64,000 nucleotides of DNA from Paramacrobiotus metropolitanus (GCF_019649055.1 NW_026570326.1:124001-188000); one strand, 5' to 3'; numbered from the stretch's first letter, positions 1-10,965 are shown. Made by a program: numbers and translations. Notes: generated from the sequence alone by a model not told the origin.

Positions 1-444
1 GTGGCGCAGCACCGCACCGGCATCCGTCTGCGACGTCTGTACCTCTACCGGTTCTCATTGGAGCTCGGCGTTGACTGTGATGTGGTGGACATCAAGAGCG
101 CCACCGTGTCAGAGTGCTTTCTGCATCAGACGAATCCTTCGCGAGATGGTTCCTCGTGGCTAACGGATTTCGTGGCAGTGTGCAGCGGTCTGCCGTGTGA
201 GACCATCATACTGGCCGACTGCCCTGTTGATTTGATCTGCTGCTGTTTTTTCCCGCAATCGCGCAACCTGCATCTGCGTCTCCGTATTACGCGTTTGTTG
301 ATTTGTGGGGATTTTGGGTGCGCACTGTGGGATGCGTTCGAAGCGGCGCTGCCGGCCAGGAGTGATACGGCACTGCAAGAACTCATGCACTGGTGCAGCT
401 CGTCTGCAACGACAGCATTCCAAACCAAGAAGGTCGTCTGTGCG
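1..444 (+). CDS. F-box-family gene, 3' part of its main exon (cut by window start)
   Basis: The frame is open from base 1 and ends, if unspliced, at a TAA at 487-489. The encoded part resembles the C-terminal half of the main exon of the minus-strand gene at 31206-33304: the stretch around CALWDAFEAALPA lines up with ALWDLMEAAVPVL there. The next exon of that gene has a clear match at 7892-8068, so I read this as a phase-0 exon ending at 444 (GCG then GTAGGT) or, less likely, at 432 (AAG then GTCGTC). F-box proteins usually bring substrates to SCF ubiquitin ligases. That role is inferred from the relatives in this window, since the F-box itself lies outside. The gene start is off the left edge. 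Confidence 0.6.
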
Positions 445-510
445 GTAGGTTACTTCGACGTTTTTTGCATTCCGGGCACTCCGCTTTAAAAGACGTCAGC
501 ATACTATTAT

Positions 511-652
511 CGAAGTGGCTATTTTGCCGCAGTGTTCGCGGCTAAATAGCCAGTTGGCTATTTTGCCGCACTAGGGTGGGCGAACTAGCTTGTTGGCTAT
601 TTTACCGCACACTGCGTTAAAATAGCTCCTAAGCTATTTTGCCGCACTATGG
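511..652 (+). repeat. Left terminal inverted repeat of MULE 1
   Basis: It matches the reverse complement of 7690-7874, with a continuous near-identical block from GTTGGCTATTTTGCC to GCCGCACTATGG. The arm is made of related sub-repeats of the form GGCTATTTTGCCGCA joined by AATAGC inversions, so each arm is itself partly palindromic. One more degenerate sub-repeat copy lies at 653-690. Confidence 0.75.
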
Positions 653-2329
653 TCGGCAAAATAGTCAGTTGGCTATTTTGCCACACCATTATCGCAGCCT
701 GTCTCACCGCCCGCTTTTAATCCGCTCTGTACGGAAAAGTGCCGGAAGTTCTGTAAAACAGCGCTACTTACTCAAAACAGCGTCCAGAGGTTCTCCGGTG
801 ATGTCGGTTTCCGGACCGGTGAAGTTGGGTTAGTCACAGTTGACTTGCGTTGCAAAGTCGTCCTCTGGGACCGTGTAGTCGTTATTTTGGTTGACGTCCG
901 GCTTAAGTTGGGTACCATGTTACCCTGTTGGAGTGACACCAAGTCGCCCTAGTTTCGCGAAGCCGCGGCACTAGTTGGCGTCTGGTGCAGCATTCCGCCC
1001 CTGAAGAAATCAGTTTACTGAGGCACCTGCTGGATGCTCGAGACCGGATTAAGGTTTCACTTGGTTCACCGCATTCTCGTCAAAAGGGCAAGACATCATT
1101 CCGCGGTTTTGACCAGCATTCCATCCGCTGTACACATGGTGAAGGGTCCAGAAGGCATTATTGCGTTCTGGGAAGTCGTAGCGCGATGTCTCGCTGAACC
1201 ACGAGGTCCGGTTGCCCTGACGATGATTGTGGCGCTTTTTGGTTCGGTTGGCCCGGCGTCGCCATTGGCACCGGCCGGTCATACGACGTTGTTGGCGCCG
1301 ATCGATATGGTGGCGTTATTGACAGCAGACACCCCGACAGCTGCGTTAGTGTTTCCGGGTGGCTCGGTTCTCTTCAGTCCGTACTAGGTTCTCTTATCGG
1401 GTAACAGTTCGCCGGCGCAACTATTGGCATTATAAGCGGATCTCGCTATGGTTTGTTTCTGACTTCTACGGTTAGTACGGCCCGTTCTGGGCTTTTAGTC
1501 CGACAAGGGTGTTTTTGCCAGGCGGAACTCATTGGCGCAATGTTTGGCACATGTATCAGGTCCCGTGGCTGTTTTCTCGGTTTCTTCTGTTCCCCCTATG
1601 ACGATTTTCTGATGCACAGGGTTATCCTTATCCGGTGGTTCAGTTGGTAGCACGAGGTCAGCTAAGACACCAGTGCTCACTTACCATACTGAGGTTTCCG
1701 GTCGGTTAAACCGGGGTGGGGGAAAGGAAACCACTCCAGGATGTGAGGTCTGCAGAGCTAATAACTGTTGCATTTTGCCGGAGAAGGTTTAGTATCGCCC
1801 TAGCACCTAACACCTACCACCCTCGTAGGCTCCCTCCGTTCGCTTCAATTTCGGCGCCGGCTGGTAAGATATGAGCACCTCGTAGTCTATCGCACCTCGT
1901 GTACGCGGTCTTCCGTTGACTGACCCTTTCCGGTTCTGACAAGTGAATCCATTACCTAGACTACCGGCTGAGGCCACCATTACTGCCGTAGTAAGCAGCG
2001 CGCCTCGGGTCTACATGGGCGACATCCCTAGGGGGGACAAACGATGCATAGCCCGCGCCCATCTTTGGGCCGCTGACGCATTCGGCCGATGGTTTCCCTA
2101 GTCGGCACATCGCACTTCGCCTTCCTGGCGGCGAATTGACGGATGTACCTCAGGAAGCCTGTCGTAATTTCCGGAATCCCATTGTCCGAGTCCCATTGTA
2201 ATGCCAGTTCAGGTACTTTAGTGTGTACAGGTACTTTACTGTGTAAGTAATCCTTGACCAGCTGTTCCGAGAGACCGCCACGTGATTTTATGCTCATCTT
2301 AACATCGACAACGAACACAGCCGGGAACG
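653..2329. other. Interior of MULE 1, no recognisable gene
   Basis: Only short, mutually overlapping open frames occur here, for example a 117-codon frame at 1034-1387 that is hydrophobic and proline/alanine-rich. None has a recognisable motif, splice context or relative elsewhere in the window. I see no gene that I can support. Confidence 0.5.
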
Positions 2330-2473
2330 GAGAAGCCGGGAACGGAGAAGCCGGGAACGGAGAAGCCGGGAACGGAGAAGCCGGGAACGGAGAAGCCGGG
2401 AACGGCACAGTCGGGAACGGAGAAGCCGGGAACGGCACAGCCGGGAACGGCACAGCCGGGAACGGAGAAGCCG
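2330..2473. repeat. 15-bp minisatellite (GGGAACGGAGAAGCC, about 10 units)
   Basis: About ten head-to-tail copies of GGGAACGGAGAAGCC, with some units reading GGGAACGGCACAGCC. Because 15 is a multiple of three, all frames stay open and give artificial repeats (GNGEA on plus, PFPAS on minus). I treat those long frames as by-products of the minisatellite rather than genes. Confidence 0.9.
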
Positions 2474-2606
2474 TCTCCGTTCCCCAGTGTCGTGCCGGGC
2501 CAGGCCGATTAGTGATAATCTGACCTTGTAGAAAGATCTGGCAGATGTTTTTTCTGAAGTGGGGCACAACGCTCCGTTGCGCGCACGTGAAAGATTATGT
2601 AACTTA

Positions 2607-3336
2607 CCAGGGCAGCGTCACCGGCCCCCCTCTCAGAAAAATTTCATTTTTTGCAGGGTTGCAGAGTAACACTAGGGTATGCTTAAAAAAATAGTTTCAT
2701 CTGCCATGGTCAGTAGGGCGTGGCCAAACAGAATTTAGAAGTTTAAAATTTGCTATGTTATAGCCTATGGCCAATGCATTGCTTCGTACTTTAAGCACAT
2801 TTACGATTTAATACAAACCAGTTCACGTGGTATCGTACGAGGCTTATGTGCGCTAAATGTTCTCGGCTTCCCGTTTCTGAAACGGGCTAGTAGATGACAG
2901 TTAATTATTTTTAAGTTTAGAGATGATCTGTAGGTCCTCATTACCTCGGTTTTCGTGCTAGCGGTATGTGATAAAAACTGATAGCGCGAACGGAAATGGA
3001 AGTATTTACACAATTACACCTGCTAATCTAGCTCTTACAAAATATTGTTAAGTACCACGTACAGGCCGCTTCAGAAACAAAAACGGTTAACGGGGAATAT
3101 TGGACACACATAGGCCTCGTACGATAGCGCATTCAAGTGGTTCGTATTAATTCGTAAAATTTGTGCTTAAAGTACGAAGCAATGCATTGGCCATAGGCTA
3201 TAACATAGCAAGTTTGTAACTTCGCCCTGCTGACCATGGCAGATGAAATTATTTTTTTAAGCATACCCTAGTGTTACTCTGCAATCCTGCAAAAAATGAA
3301 GTTTTTCTGAGAGGGGGGCCTGTGACGCTAGCCTGG
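2607..3336. mobile_element. Foldback MITE, Harbinger-like, 730 bp, nested in MULE 1
   Basis: Two long arms are inverted copies (about 2607-2860 and 3106-3336), sharing CCAGG ends, CCCCCCTCTCAG, AGTAACACTAGGGTATGC and CCAATGCATTGCTTCGTAC. TTA flanks both ends (2604-2606 and 3337-3339), matching the 3-bp TWA target duplication of PIF/Harbinger elements. There is no coding capacity. The arms differ by scattered substitutions, so insertion is not very recent. Assignment to Harbinger rests on the TTA duplication only. Confidence 0.65.
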
Positions 3337-3339
3337 TTA

Positions 3340-5800
3340 GTCACGTAATTTTTGGTAAGCCTTTTCGAATAAATTGGAAGCCCTGCCATTTGTGGTTCCA
3401 ACCAGATTGGCAGGGACAAACCATCTCACGGAATTGCTCGCCAACGAGTCCATCGTTACTCGAACACCTTATTTACTGCTTTCCATCACATTTCTCTATT
3501 CCTTGATACTCCTTCCTGCCTGCTTTTACTCATGACTGTTGATCTGATGTCGCACTTTTTCCCTGTCTGTTGTGTGGAGCCCTACGGGGCCTGGAGTTTG
3601 GGCCGCGGGGAGAACTTAGCTGGCCACGGGGGCGGACTGCGGGGGATTTCTGGGCGCTGTGCTCGATGTGATCTGGGGTTAGCAATTCAACGCGTTGCGT
3701 TTCGACCATTAACCAGTGACCTAGCTAGTGCAGTGCTTTGGCGTTCCGTGTGGGCTTCCTTCGTGTCTGGTGAGGCTGGTAACCGTGGATCGGGACTCGG
3801 GAACCCTGGTGGACCCTGGCATTTTCATTGCTTTCTCGCTCATTTCATGCAGCTGTATGTGGCCATCTTCGCGAACCTCCTGACTGGTGAATCTTCCGAA
3901 CTCTGTGGACTGGCGAATGGGACGTGGAAGTTGGGAGTTGGATTTTCTGCTTGTTGCGCACGATGTGATCTGGGGTTATCAATTCAGCGCTTTGTTTCGA
4001 CCGTTAACGAGTGACTTAGTTTGCGTGACATGTGGGGGCTCTGTCTTTTAGGCTTCTGCTGTTCTCGTTTGTCATGTTTTCAGGATTGGTAGATTTGCTG
4101 TGTGCGGATTTTTGTTCGAAACCTGTATTCATTGTGCTTAATCAATAAGAACTCGTACTTAGGCCGATTCGTCCCTACTAGGTTTCCGAAGTTATGGGCG
4201 GCTATATTCCATTGCTTTGGTCGGTTAAGTTCAGGCCGAGCTAACCTCCGCCAAAACTGTCGCGGCCCCTGCCTCGCGGCTGGCTGAAGTTCCCTCCATA
4301 GCCGGGCTTCCGCCGTAGTTTCCGCCGTAACATCCAGTGATTCTATCGTACCTGCGTGCACCCGGCGGGCTCGGTTAGGGCTGTCATTACTGTGGCGGGG
4401 ACGCATACGCAATGCCGAAAGGTGTCCAGTTTACGGGAAATGCATGTCCGAGCGACGCGAGTCCTTATGTCGCCTGCACAGGCCAGCACGAACAACACCG
4501 CAAATCGAGCCGTCAACTTGGCCATCCAGACATCGAATGGCCAACCGTCCTTTGGCACTTCTGCCGTCGGTTCCTGGTAGTAGTCCGCCACACTGCCGGT
4601 TGGAGCCCGCTAACGTGCGACCATGAACTCAGCGCTTACAGTCCTACCGACTAATTCCTGCCTTTTGTGTAGTCGGCAAAGCTGGTACACTCATCCGTCG
4701 TTTTTTTGCATATCGCCGTCGAACCTGACGGGATGTCCGTCATCAGGCTGGCCGATATCAGCGTTCGCCAGAGATTATTCGATTTGCTAACGTTGTGCCG
4801 ACTCCGATCAACACCGGCCCGGCCTCTTGGTTTCTCTTTACGGATGTGTCGTAGGTCTTGGTCGGCATCGGCCTGGTCATCTCGTCGACCAAAGCGCTTC
4901 GCGTCCCGGCAGTTTTTGCCGGGATAGCTGTCCGGCATGATGCAATACTAGAGCATGAAATTTGGACAGCCGGTCGGCCGGATGTATCAGCAGGCCGTAT
5001 TGCACACGGGCTTAGTGCAGCATGGACAGCAACCCGTCTTAATCGGAGCTCAGTCTCGCCCGGCACATTTGCCAGCTGTCGGAGCACAGCGGCCAGCCGC
5101 GGTCACACGATAACTGGAGGATGGACCCTGCCGACCCGAACGGACGGTGCGGCAGCCCACGCTGGCGGGAACACGACATTGGACTCAGGACCCATGTCAA
5201 CAAAACCCGTGAGAAAGTGACAGCGGGACAACGGCGGCCACGACTATGATGACCGGCATCGAGGATGATCCTTGCCGCCGACATAAATTTATCCGGCTTC
5301 AGCGAGACGCCAGAAATACAGCGCCGTAGTAATTGACGGAAGAAGAGTCGCGGTATTGACGCGACCGACCGAGTTTTGCTGCACATCACCAAAAAATCCG
5401 GGAGTTGCCGTGGCGGGGTGATATCGAAAGTTCATCATGTCGAATGTGCCGCAATCGTCCATCACGTCCATCAGGTTCCTCGTGTCAGCCTGTTCCTTCC
5501 GCCGTTTAGATTCAACACTCAGGATGGGTTCGAGTGGCTGCTACGTTCGATCTTGAAGCCTCATATCTGTTCTAGTCTGCTTCGGCTTACCGTCCGGCTT
5601 AGGTGGTTTGTCCGTCCCGCCGCGTTAGTAGTCCGCGGTGCCGTGTCGTTCAATCCCACCGAGCCAAGAGTCCGCCAGGCTGCCGTCCAGATTCGTCTCC
5701 AAGTCTGCTACTCGTATCTTAAGCTGTCCCGTCCGGTGTATCGTTGTTCCTAGTTCCTGTTCTAAGTTGACGTATTTTAAAAATACATCCGCCTGCTCCT
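3340..5800. other. Interior of MULE 1, unassigned
   Basis: Two related GC-rich segments (about 3590-3760 and 3890-4030) share TGTGATCTGGGGTTA, CAATTCA and a TTTCGACC stretch, a local imperfect duplication about 300 bp apart. Minus-strand frames at 4343-4591 and 5039-5392 look protein-like over short spans but lack motifs, and I cannot assemble them into a gene. Nothing else stands out. Confidence 0.4.
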
Positions 5801-6514
5801 TCAGAGCTCTGACGGTTCATGCGATAAACTCGGTTGGCTCGACCAGAAATTTTTTGAGGTTTTTCTTGTACCCGTCCCTTCTTTTGTTGCCGTCCGAAGC
5901 TGTCCCTGTAGCATCTCTATCGCTTCGGTTCCTTTGCTGCACTCCTGCCTAAGGTAAACGCTCTCGGTCGCGAAAGTGTCCACACGTTTTCGGAGTCGGT
6001 CGTTGGCTTCTGCCATGTCCGCATTCTCCGTTCTGAAGGTGATAATAGTCGGATCCTTTTGCGCCAATGCTGCCTTCCGGTCGATCTTCTTCCGGGCGGT
6101 TGGTAACTGGAAAACCAGATGGGCCGATTGTGCGTTTACCGTGCCACCGGTGATCTGGTCCGTCGACCCGCTAAGTTTCTGGAACTGCTGTTTTTTCAGC
6201 TTTTGAAATTCCAGTTCGCTCGGGCCGAGTCGAGTTCCGTCCGCCATCGGTGTCGGTTCCGGGCTGTCGTCTACTAGAGACACTGGAACAATTCCGGTTC
6301 GAACAGTGCTGACCGGCGACCGTATGGTCGACTCGCCCGTCAAGCGATCGACTGAGCTCTCGGTCGAACTCTGCCGAGTAACCGCTGGTGAAATCTGGTC
6401 CGCTCCATCCAGGCCGGGTAATCTGGCTGCCGTGCCGGGTCCACCTACTGCGGTGTCCGCTACCCGTTCTCCGGACTGTGCGTTCACCGGCTCGGTTTGG
6501 TCCGCAGTGTCCAC
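5801..6514 (-). CDS. Hypothetical coiled-coil ORF in MULE 1 (237 codons)
   Basis: Longest open frame in the element. The N-terminal half (residues 1-95) is low-complexity and rich in Thr, Ser, Pro and Gly. Residues about 125-215 are charged and helical, rich in Lys, Glu, Gln, Ala and Arg with heptad-like spacing, consistent with a coiled coil. No DDE transposase, zinc finger or protease motif is visible. It may be cargo captured by the element or one exon of a longer decayed gene. A palindromic hairpin lies about 150 bp upstream at 6657-6698. Confidence 0.4.
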   Translation of the reverse strand: MDTADQTEPVNAQSGERVADTAVGGPGTAARLPGLDGADQISPAVTRQSSTESSVDRLTGESTIRSPVSTVRTGIVPVSLVDDSPEPTPMADGTRLGPSELEFQKLKKQQFQKLSGSTDQITGGTVNAQSAHLVFQLPTARKKIDRKAALAQKDPTIITFRTENADMAEANDRLRKRVDTFATESVYLRQECSKGTEAIEMLQGQLRTATKEGTGTRKTSKNFWSSQPSLSHEPSEL

Positions 6515-6656
6515 CGCGATGCCGGGTTGCCGAACGGGCGTGTGTGGTGCTCGCTTTTCTTCAGCGGGCTGTCCATGCGTGTCCGGAGGATGTTCCGTCC
6601 GTTTTTTTAAGTGCGGTTCGACTAAAGTGTCAGCTAGCTAACGATATGTGTAACTG

Positions 6657-6698
6657 GCCAAAACGACCGGCGGTCGTCTGAGACGACCGGTTGTTTTG
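6657..6698. repeat. Imperfect palindrome upstream of the coiled-coil ORF
   Basis: CCAAAACGACCGG at the left faces CCGGTTGTTTTGG at the right, with internal GGTCGTC/GACGACC pairing around a TGA loop. It gives a stem of roughly 19 bp. It lies 5' of the minus-strand ORF 5801-6514 and could be a regulatory or structural site, or simply the remnant of a short inverted repeat. Confidence 0.5.
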
Positions 6699-7041
6699 GA
6701 CTGTTACAGACGCGCACTATGCAAACGTCACAATGAATGACCAATATCTGTCTGGCGTTAGTTCGTTATGGCGGACGTTTGTTTCGTCTGTGCAAACGTA
6801 ACTTGCGGTATAACCCAAAATACTTTATACCTGCATGAATATCCAAACTCGTAGCGTATCTCGCACGTTCGTTACCTTCTTTAAGAGGTATTGAATCCAA
6901 AAAAAATTGCCCGCACTAGTTGTTAGCCTCTAATGTCGAGGGAACCGATAACTGGTGCGGGCAGTTTAAGGGGATGCGTTGACAGAGTTACCCCTTATTA
7001 CCGAGAGTACTGTGTACCTTATTATACTTAATTACATTATG

Positions 7042-7661
7042 GCTGCGTGCACGGGTGAACACGGGCGTTGGCTGCGGGCACGGGTGATTTTTTTGTTTCA
7101 GAATTAAAATATTTCTGAGCGGGTGATTTCTTTTGTTTCTGAATTATGATATTTTAAACTGGAAGAAGATTATAAACTGGATGAAGGGAATAAAATCGAA
7201 GTGAGAAATGCCAAAAGCAGCTGGAATGCGATAGCCATTGTTACTGCGTTCGTTTCCGGGATGGATCTTGCAACGGCCATTTTTGAGCTGGAACTGCTGC
7301 GACCTCACCTGGCAGCCGCTTATGAAAACATGCAACTGATACCATTACCACCTCCATCAACCCCCGTCGAAAAAACTCTGAGCCGCAGAACAAAAATATT
7401 TGTAACTATTCCTGGATTACATAACATGAAAACATATACAATAAGTACCAGAAAACCGGTAGGAAAACCTGCTGTGAAAGAATAAAACGTGGGAAACCAC
7501 AAGATATTATTACATAAAAAAATTCGGAAAACATGAAACAGAATGAAAAATAAGCCAATACGTTAACGTAAAAAAACACAAAATTAAAATGCCGTGCACG
7601 GCATTTTCGTGCCCAAGCTCCGTGCACATAGCCAACACCCGTGTTTGCCCGTGCACGCAGC
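7042..7661. repeat. Inverted-repeat-bounded segment (about 620 bp) inside MULE 1
   Basis: GCTGCGTGCACGGGTGAACA at the left matches, inverted, the right end where CCCGTGTTTGCCCGTGCACG lies next to CAGC. Inner GGCACGGG and GTGCACGG motifs repeat. The bounded interior has a 94-codon plus frame (7201-7485) without recognisable domains. This looks like another nested small element, but I find no convincing target duplication, so the borders are approximate. Confidence 0.45.
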
Positions 7662-7689
7662 ATCGACCTTATAATTATCCTATTCCCAT

Positions 7690-7874
7690 CCATAGTGCGG
7701 CAAAATAGCTAACGAGCTGTTTCAACGCAGTGTGCGGTGAAATAGCCAACAAGCTATTTCGCCCACCATAGTGTGGCAAAATAGCCAACTGGCTATTCCG
7801 GCGCAGTGTGCGGCAAAATAGCCTGAGGGCTGTTCAGACCGCTATTGTTATACTGCGGCAAAATAGCCATAGCC
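7690..7874 (-). repeat. Right terminal inverted repeat of MULE 1
   Basis: Reverse complement of the left arm. It is about 43 bp longer because it carries one extra sub-repeat near 7800-7850. The outer tip reads ACTGCGGCAAAATAGCC followed by six bases and then the 9-bp target duplication TACTATTAT (7875-7883). Confidence 0.75.
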
Positions 7875-7891
7875 TACTATTATTGTTGCAG

Positions 7892-8068
7892 ATGCTGTGT
7901 GGGTTGCAGTCGGCTGATCCGCGTCCGTCTTCATATTTTCGTGGCAAGAAGTGGTGCGTTGATGGTCTGCAAGACCTACAATTGGACAGGTTGTCCCGTA
8001 TTACTCGGCATTTTCTTGCTGAATATAGTAAATGGCAGGAAAAGGTATATCCGGCAATAACGGCCTGA
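7892..8068 (+). CDS. Last exon of the left F-box-family gene
   Basis: A TTGTTGCAG acceptor ends at 7891 and is followed by a phase-0 open frame of 58 codons to the stop. The peptide contains ADPRPSSYFRGKKWCVDGLQ, nearly identical to ADPRPSFHYSGKKWCVEGLQ in the last exon of the minus-strand paralogue (31206-31376), which uses the same TTGTTGCAG acceptor. Exon 1-444 and this exon are therefore the same gene, separated by an intron grown to about 7.4 kb by the MULE-type insertion at 511-7874. The function of this C-terminal domain is unknown. Confidence 0.7.
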   Translation: MLCGLQSADPRPSSYFRGKKWCVDGLQDLQLDRLSRITRHFLAEYSKWQEKVYPAITA

Positions 8069-9020
8069 TAACGTTGCCAAGCTGATTGAATACTGGGTTC
8101 TGCGAGTACTATGACGCCGATTTTACGCTGTGGACTCCCGATCGCACTGTGAAACTTCTTTCTCCAGATTAATAGATCCGTCGCACTATTTTAACCCGTT
8201 GACGGGCATTGGCGTCAGGGCGCAACATGGTGTTCAGAATTTTTTTACAAGTGATCGCGGACAGTTAATTGATATCCCTTCGCATAATCAGCAACAAGGG
8301 ACCTTAAAGCAGCAGTAACAGCAGAACTCAAACTTGTATCTTGAGGTAATTACAAACTACAGGTGTCCGAAAATGGCCAATTTCGGACTTTCTAACCTCT
8401 CGCAGATCTTGCTAATTAACTAATTGGTGGATGGATAATTAAACCGGAGATAAATCAACAAGGTAGAATTGATAACGCATTATTCAAAAATGTCCAGCGC
8501 AGATTCTATAAGCTGAACAACAGATGACAACAGTCCGTCAAAAACGTATGTTGCGTGCTAACACCATTGCCCATGAAGGGTTGTGAATACACGGGCGGGT
8601 GCACTTTCGACAGATTCTTATCATTACGTGTACGTAACCGGAATAATTTACTATTGGTTCGGACGCCAAACATGCACCATGCGGGTTTAGTTGTTGCAAG
8701 TCGGCATAAAATGGGGTTTCTGAGCACCACCCCGGGCGGTCGGCATGGTAGACGTGATTCTAATTCTATTGCAAGTGTGGAATTGTAGCACTGTGAAATG
8801 GCAGACAACACCAACTTTCTGCCGCGTTCCACCTTCGATAGCGAATACCGATGCACCGCTTGGGCAAGCAAAGCTGTGAAGCCGCATAGCTTTAAAAAAC
8901 ATGCAAAGTATGAGTTTTGACCAGTCTTGGGCGACTACGAACTGTAATGACCACTTTAGTGATGTTGACCTTTGGGACAGCCTTATGTAGGTCACATCCG
9001 CCCGCTAATGAGTTTTAAAA
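8069..9020. other. Relic DNA between F-box gene and Polinton
   Basis: Short overlapping frames on both strands (for example 8506-8871 minus and 8555-8788 plus) without clear domains. The plus strand from about 8500 leads into a cysteine-rich segment at 9021-9245, so part of this may be decayed transposase coding sequence. No intact gene is seen. Confidence 0.35.
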
Positions 9021-9245
9021 GTGCGAGTGACCACTAATATTTGGTTCGGCGCCAATTGCCTTTGCAACTGGACCATTTCCGCCGCTTTCGCCATACCGGC
9101 AACTGCGGCCACATCCAGGAAACGGGCAAACCCGAACAATGCAAGCAGTGTAAACTGTAAAGGCAGCTCGGCGTGTCAGAAATGCAGCAAGTGCAATGTT
9201 AAACTGAGCAAAGACTGCTTCGTTATGTGCCATAGGAGAGCATGA
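9021..9245 (+). pseudogene. Possible piggyBac-type transposase C-terminal zinc finger relic
   Basis: The open frame ends in a cysteine-rich tail containing CQKCSKCNVKLSKDCFVMCH. The arrangement C-x2-C, then C-N-V-x-L, then D-C-F and a final Cys/His resembles the RING-like C-terminal finger of piggyBac transposases. A neighbouring frame carries further Cys/His residues just upstream, suggesting a frameshift. There is no intact DDE domain. The call rests on this short motif only. Confidence 0.3.
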
Positions 9246-9878
9246 TGAAAGTTTTGGGAAGGAATAGTGTCAGTATCGCTTGTTTCCTATGTTTTTATAT
9301 GTAGCAGTTGCCAAAATGCAAGAAAACAGGTTTTGGCAGTTTTTAATTTTTTTCTGACCAGTGGTCAAATTGTTGACCCCTTTTATACTCCTGTTTTAAA
9401 GTACTTTTTTTATGCTATTTATTGAAGTAAGTGCTTTTACAATATTCCTGTCAGCCTAATTGTAACAAAAATAAGCATTTATATGCTGTAGACCGTCCAT
9501 GGGCATTGGCGTTGGCAAACACCCTAGTCACCACCGCTGACCTATGGTCAGCACAAGCTCACAAAAAATTCCCTATCTTAATTGATTTTTTTCATCGGGA
9601 AATCGCGATTTTCAAAAGGAAATTTGCACTCCTTGGGGTACCGCCCGCTGGAGGGTTAATACTTCAATTCGTTTGCTGCGTCAGCGAATCCTTGTATTTT
9701 GGACCGGCGACCCGCCGAAGGTCTTTTTAGGATTTTTCTATGTTAGTGTCTTCGAAAAACAAGTTTAAAGTGTATGTTTCTTTTTTGCTTGTCGATCCTT
9801 TGGGGAGAACAAAACTAATAGGCAATAGCTCCTCCTCTCTGTTCTATGTCGATCCTTACGTACCATAATCTGAATGTT
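9246..9878. other. Gene-free flank left of the Polinton
   Basis: AT-rich sequence with no supportable gene; a 99-codon plus frame at 9431-9730 has no motif. It ends with AATGTT (9873-9878), the left copy of the Polinton target-site duplication. Confidence 0.6.
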
Positions 9879-10107
9879 AGAAGAGAAGTAGTAGAACCAG
9901 CGGTTTGATGGTAGTACACATAGCGGGCTCTCCTATTGGTCGGTTTAGCCTGAGTACCGCCCCCTATAGTCTAGGGTATACGAATAGCGGAATATGGTCT
10001 GTACACTGTACTGTATATACAAATAGCGTACAAATCAGCCTGGACTGATGGTGTGTACGAATAGCGTACAGTCCATGTACTGTGTACAATAGCGTATTGG
10101 TCGGTTT
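9879..10107 (+). repeat. Polinton left terminal inverted repeat
   Basis: It aligns over about 229 bp to the reverse complement of 29883-30111 with only a handful of substitutions, then similarity fades by about 10150. Inside are internally repeated motifs such as AATAGCG(TA) and TATTGGTCGGTTT. The near identity of the two ends argues for fairly recent insertion. Confidence 0.93.
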
Positions 10108-10740
10108 GATCTGAATACCGCCCATAATGCACCGCGTACAACAGTGTATTGGCTGACATTATATTACGATGCCACTTTAAACCAGATGTATTGCACTGCA
10201 GTGACTTGTGATCAAGTGCACAGGTCAAACTTTCCAAGTCATCATTCTTAGTTTTCACTTCTGTAAGTCACCATCTAAGGAATTATATCTGCAGCACTAC
10301 AACTGGATTAACGTGCGTGATCGTGTGCTATCATTATGAAAGTTGTTTTGCTGGAAACTGCAAAGATCGTTTGCACGTTTGAAAGGGTTTTATTTTAATG
10401 TTATCATTGTTGATGTCCGCGTTTTGTTAATTTTGCACTCGGATCTGTACTGATTTTGGACTATTTCTCATCTTGTACTGATTGACTGGCACGGAACAGC
10501 ACGTGTTAGTGCTGGCGGAGTAGAGAAGTGTCCGCATTCTGGAGAAACTCCATACGGTAAGTGAATGTGTACGTGTTAAGTACTTTTTTCCGCACTTTCT
10601 CATAGTTTTCATCCCTGCATACATTTAGTTGCACCAAGTTATACCTTCTTTGCGTCGTTCACAAATTCTTTCTTTGAGATTCTCTCTGTTTAATTACTGT
10701 CTCTCCTTCAACTTTGACGCGACAATCTCAAGATTCTTAT
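10108..10740. other. Left subterminal region of the Polinton, non-coding
   Basis: No supportable gene. The first 40-50 bp still weakly resemble the TIR motif (TATTGG, GTACAA). The remainder is unstructured AT-rich sequence. Confidence 0.5.
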
Positions 10741-10965
10741 TGTGCTACGAAGTGCATGGCGCCGCACCAGGTGCATTCTCACTTTCGAGTGCCTCTCAAC
10801 TGAATGTCCTGTGACATTCTCAAGTTTCTTGACACATTTTCAAGATTCCTATTGTCTTACCGTCTTGCTTGGCGCCACGCCAGGTGCATTCTCACAATCC
10901 TTACCATGCTGCATAACATTCCACCTGTCTGATTCCTGTCTGTCCCTGAACTGTGCCTTGACATT
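10741..10965 (+). repeat. Two-copy direct repeat (about 115 bp)
   Basis: GCATGGCGCCGCACCAGGTG followed by CATTCTCAC at about 10752 recurs as GCTTGGCGCCACGCCAGGTG followed by CATTCTCAC at about 10867. Similar TTGACA and ATTCTCAAG motifs occur between and after them. No coding is apparent. Confidence 0.65.

Larger units (their letters stand above)
511..7874. mobile_element. MULE-type DNA transposon, 7,364 bp, inside an F-box gene intron
   Basis: Long inverted repeats built from GGCTATTTTGCCGCA-type blocks bound the element. TACTATTAT occurs just outside each end (502-510 and 7875-7883), and the conserved GGCTATTTTGCC starts exactly 6 nt inside each copy, as expected of a genuine 9-bp target duplication. 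Long TIRs with 9-bp duplications are typical of Mutator-like elements. No transposase is recognisable inside: the interior holds a minisatellite, a nested MITE, an unrecognised coiled-coil ORF and an internal inverted repeat. It is probably non-autonomous. Its start CGAAGTGGCT resembles the start CGAAATGGCT of the second MULE at 46747. Confidence 0.72.

Noticed and set aside
1034-1387. 117-codon ORF in MULE 1
   Set aside because: No motif, Pro/Ala-rich composition expected by chance in GC-rich DNA, no transposase signature.
2028-2569. Long minus and plus frames with PFPAS, SRLLR or GNGEA repeats
   Set aside because: They are products of a 15-bp minisatellite that keeps all frames open.
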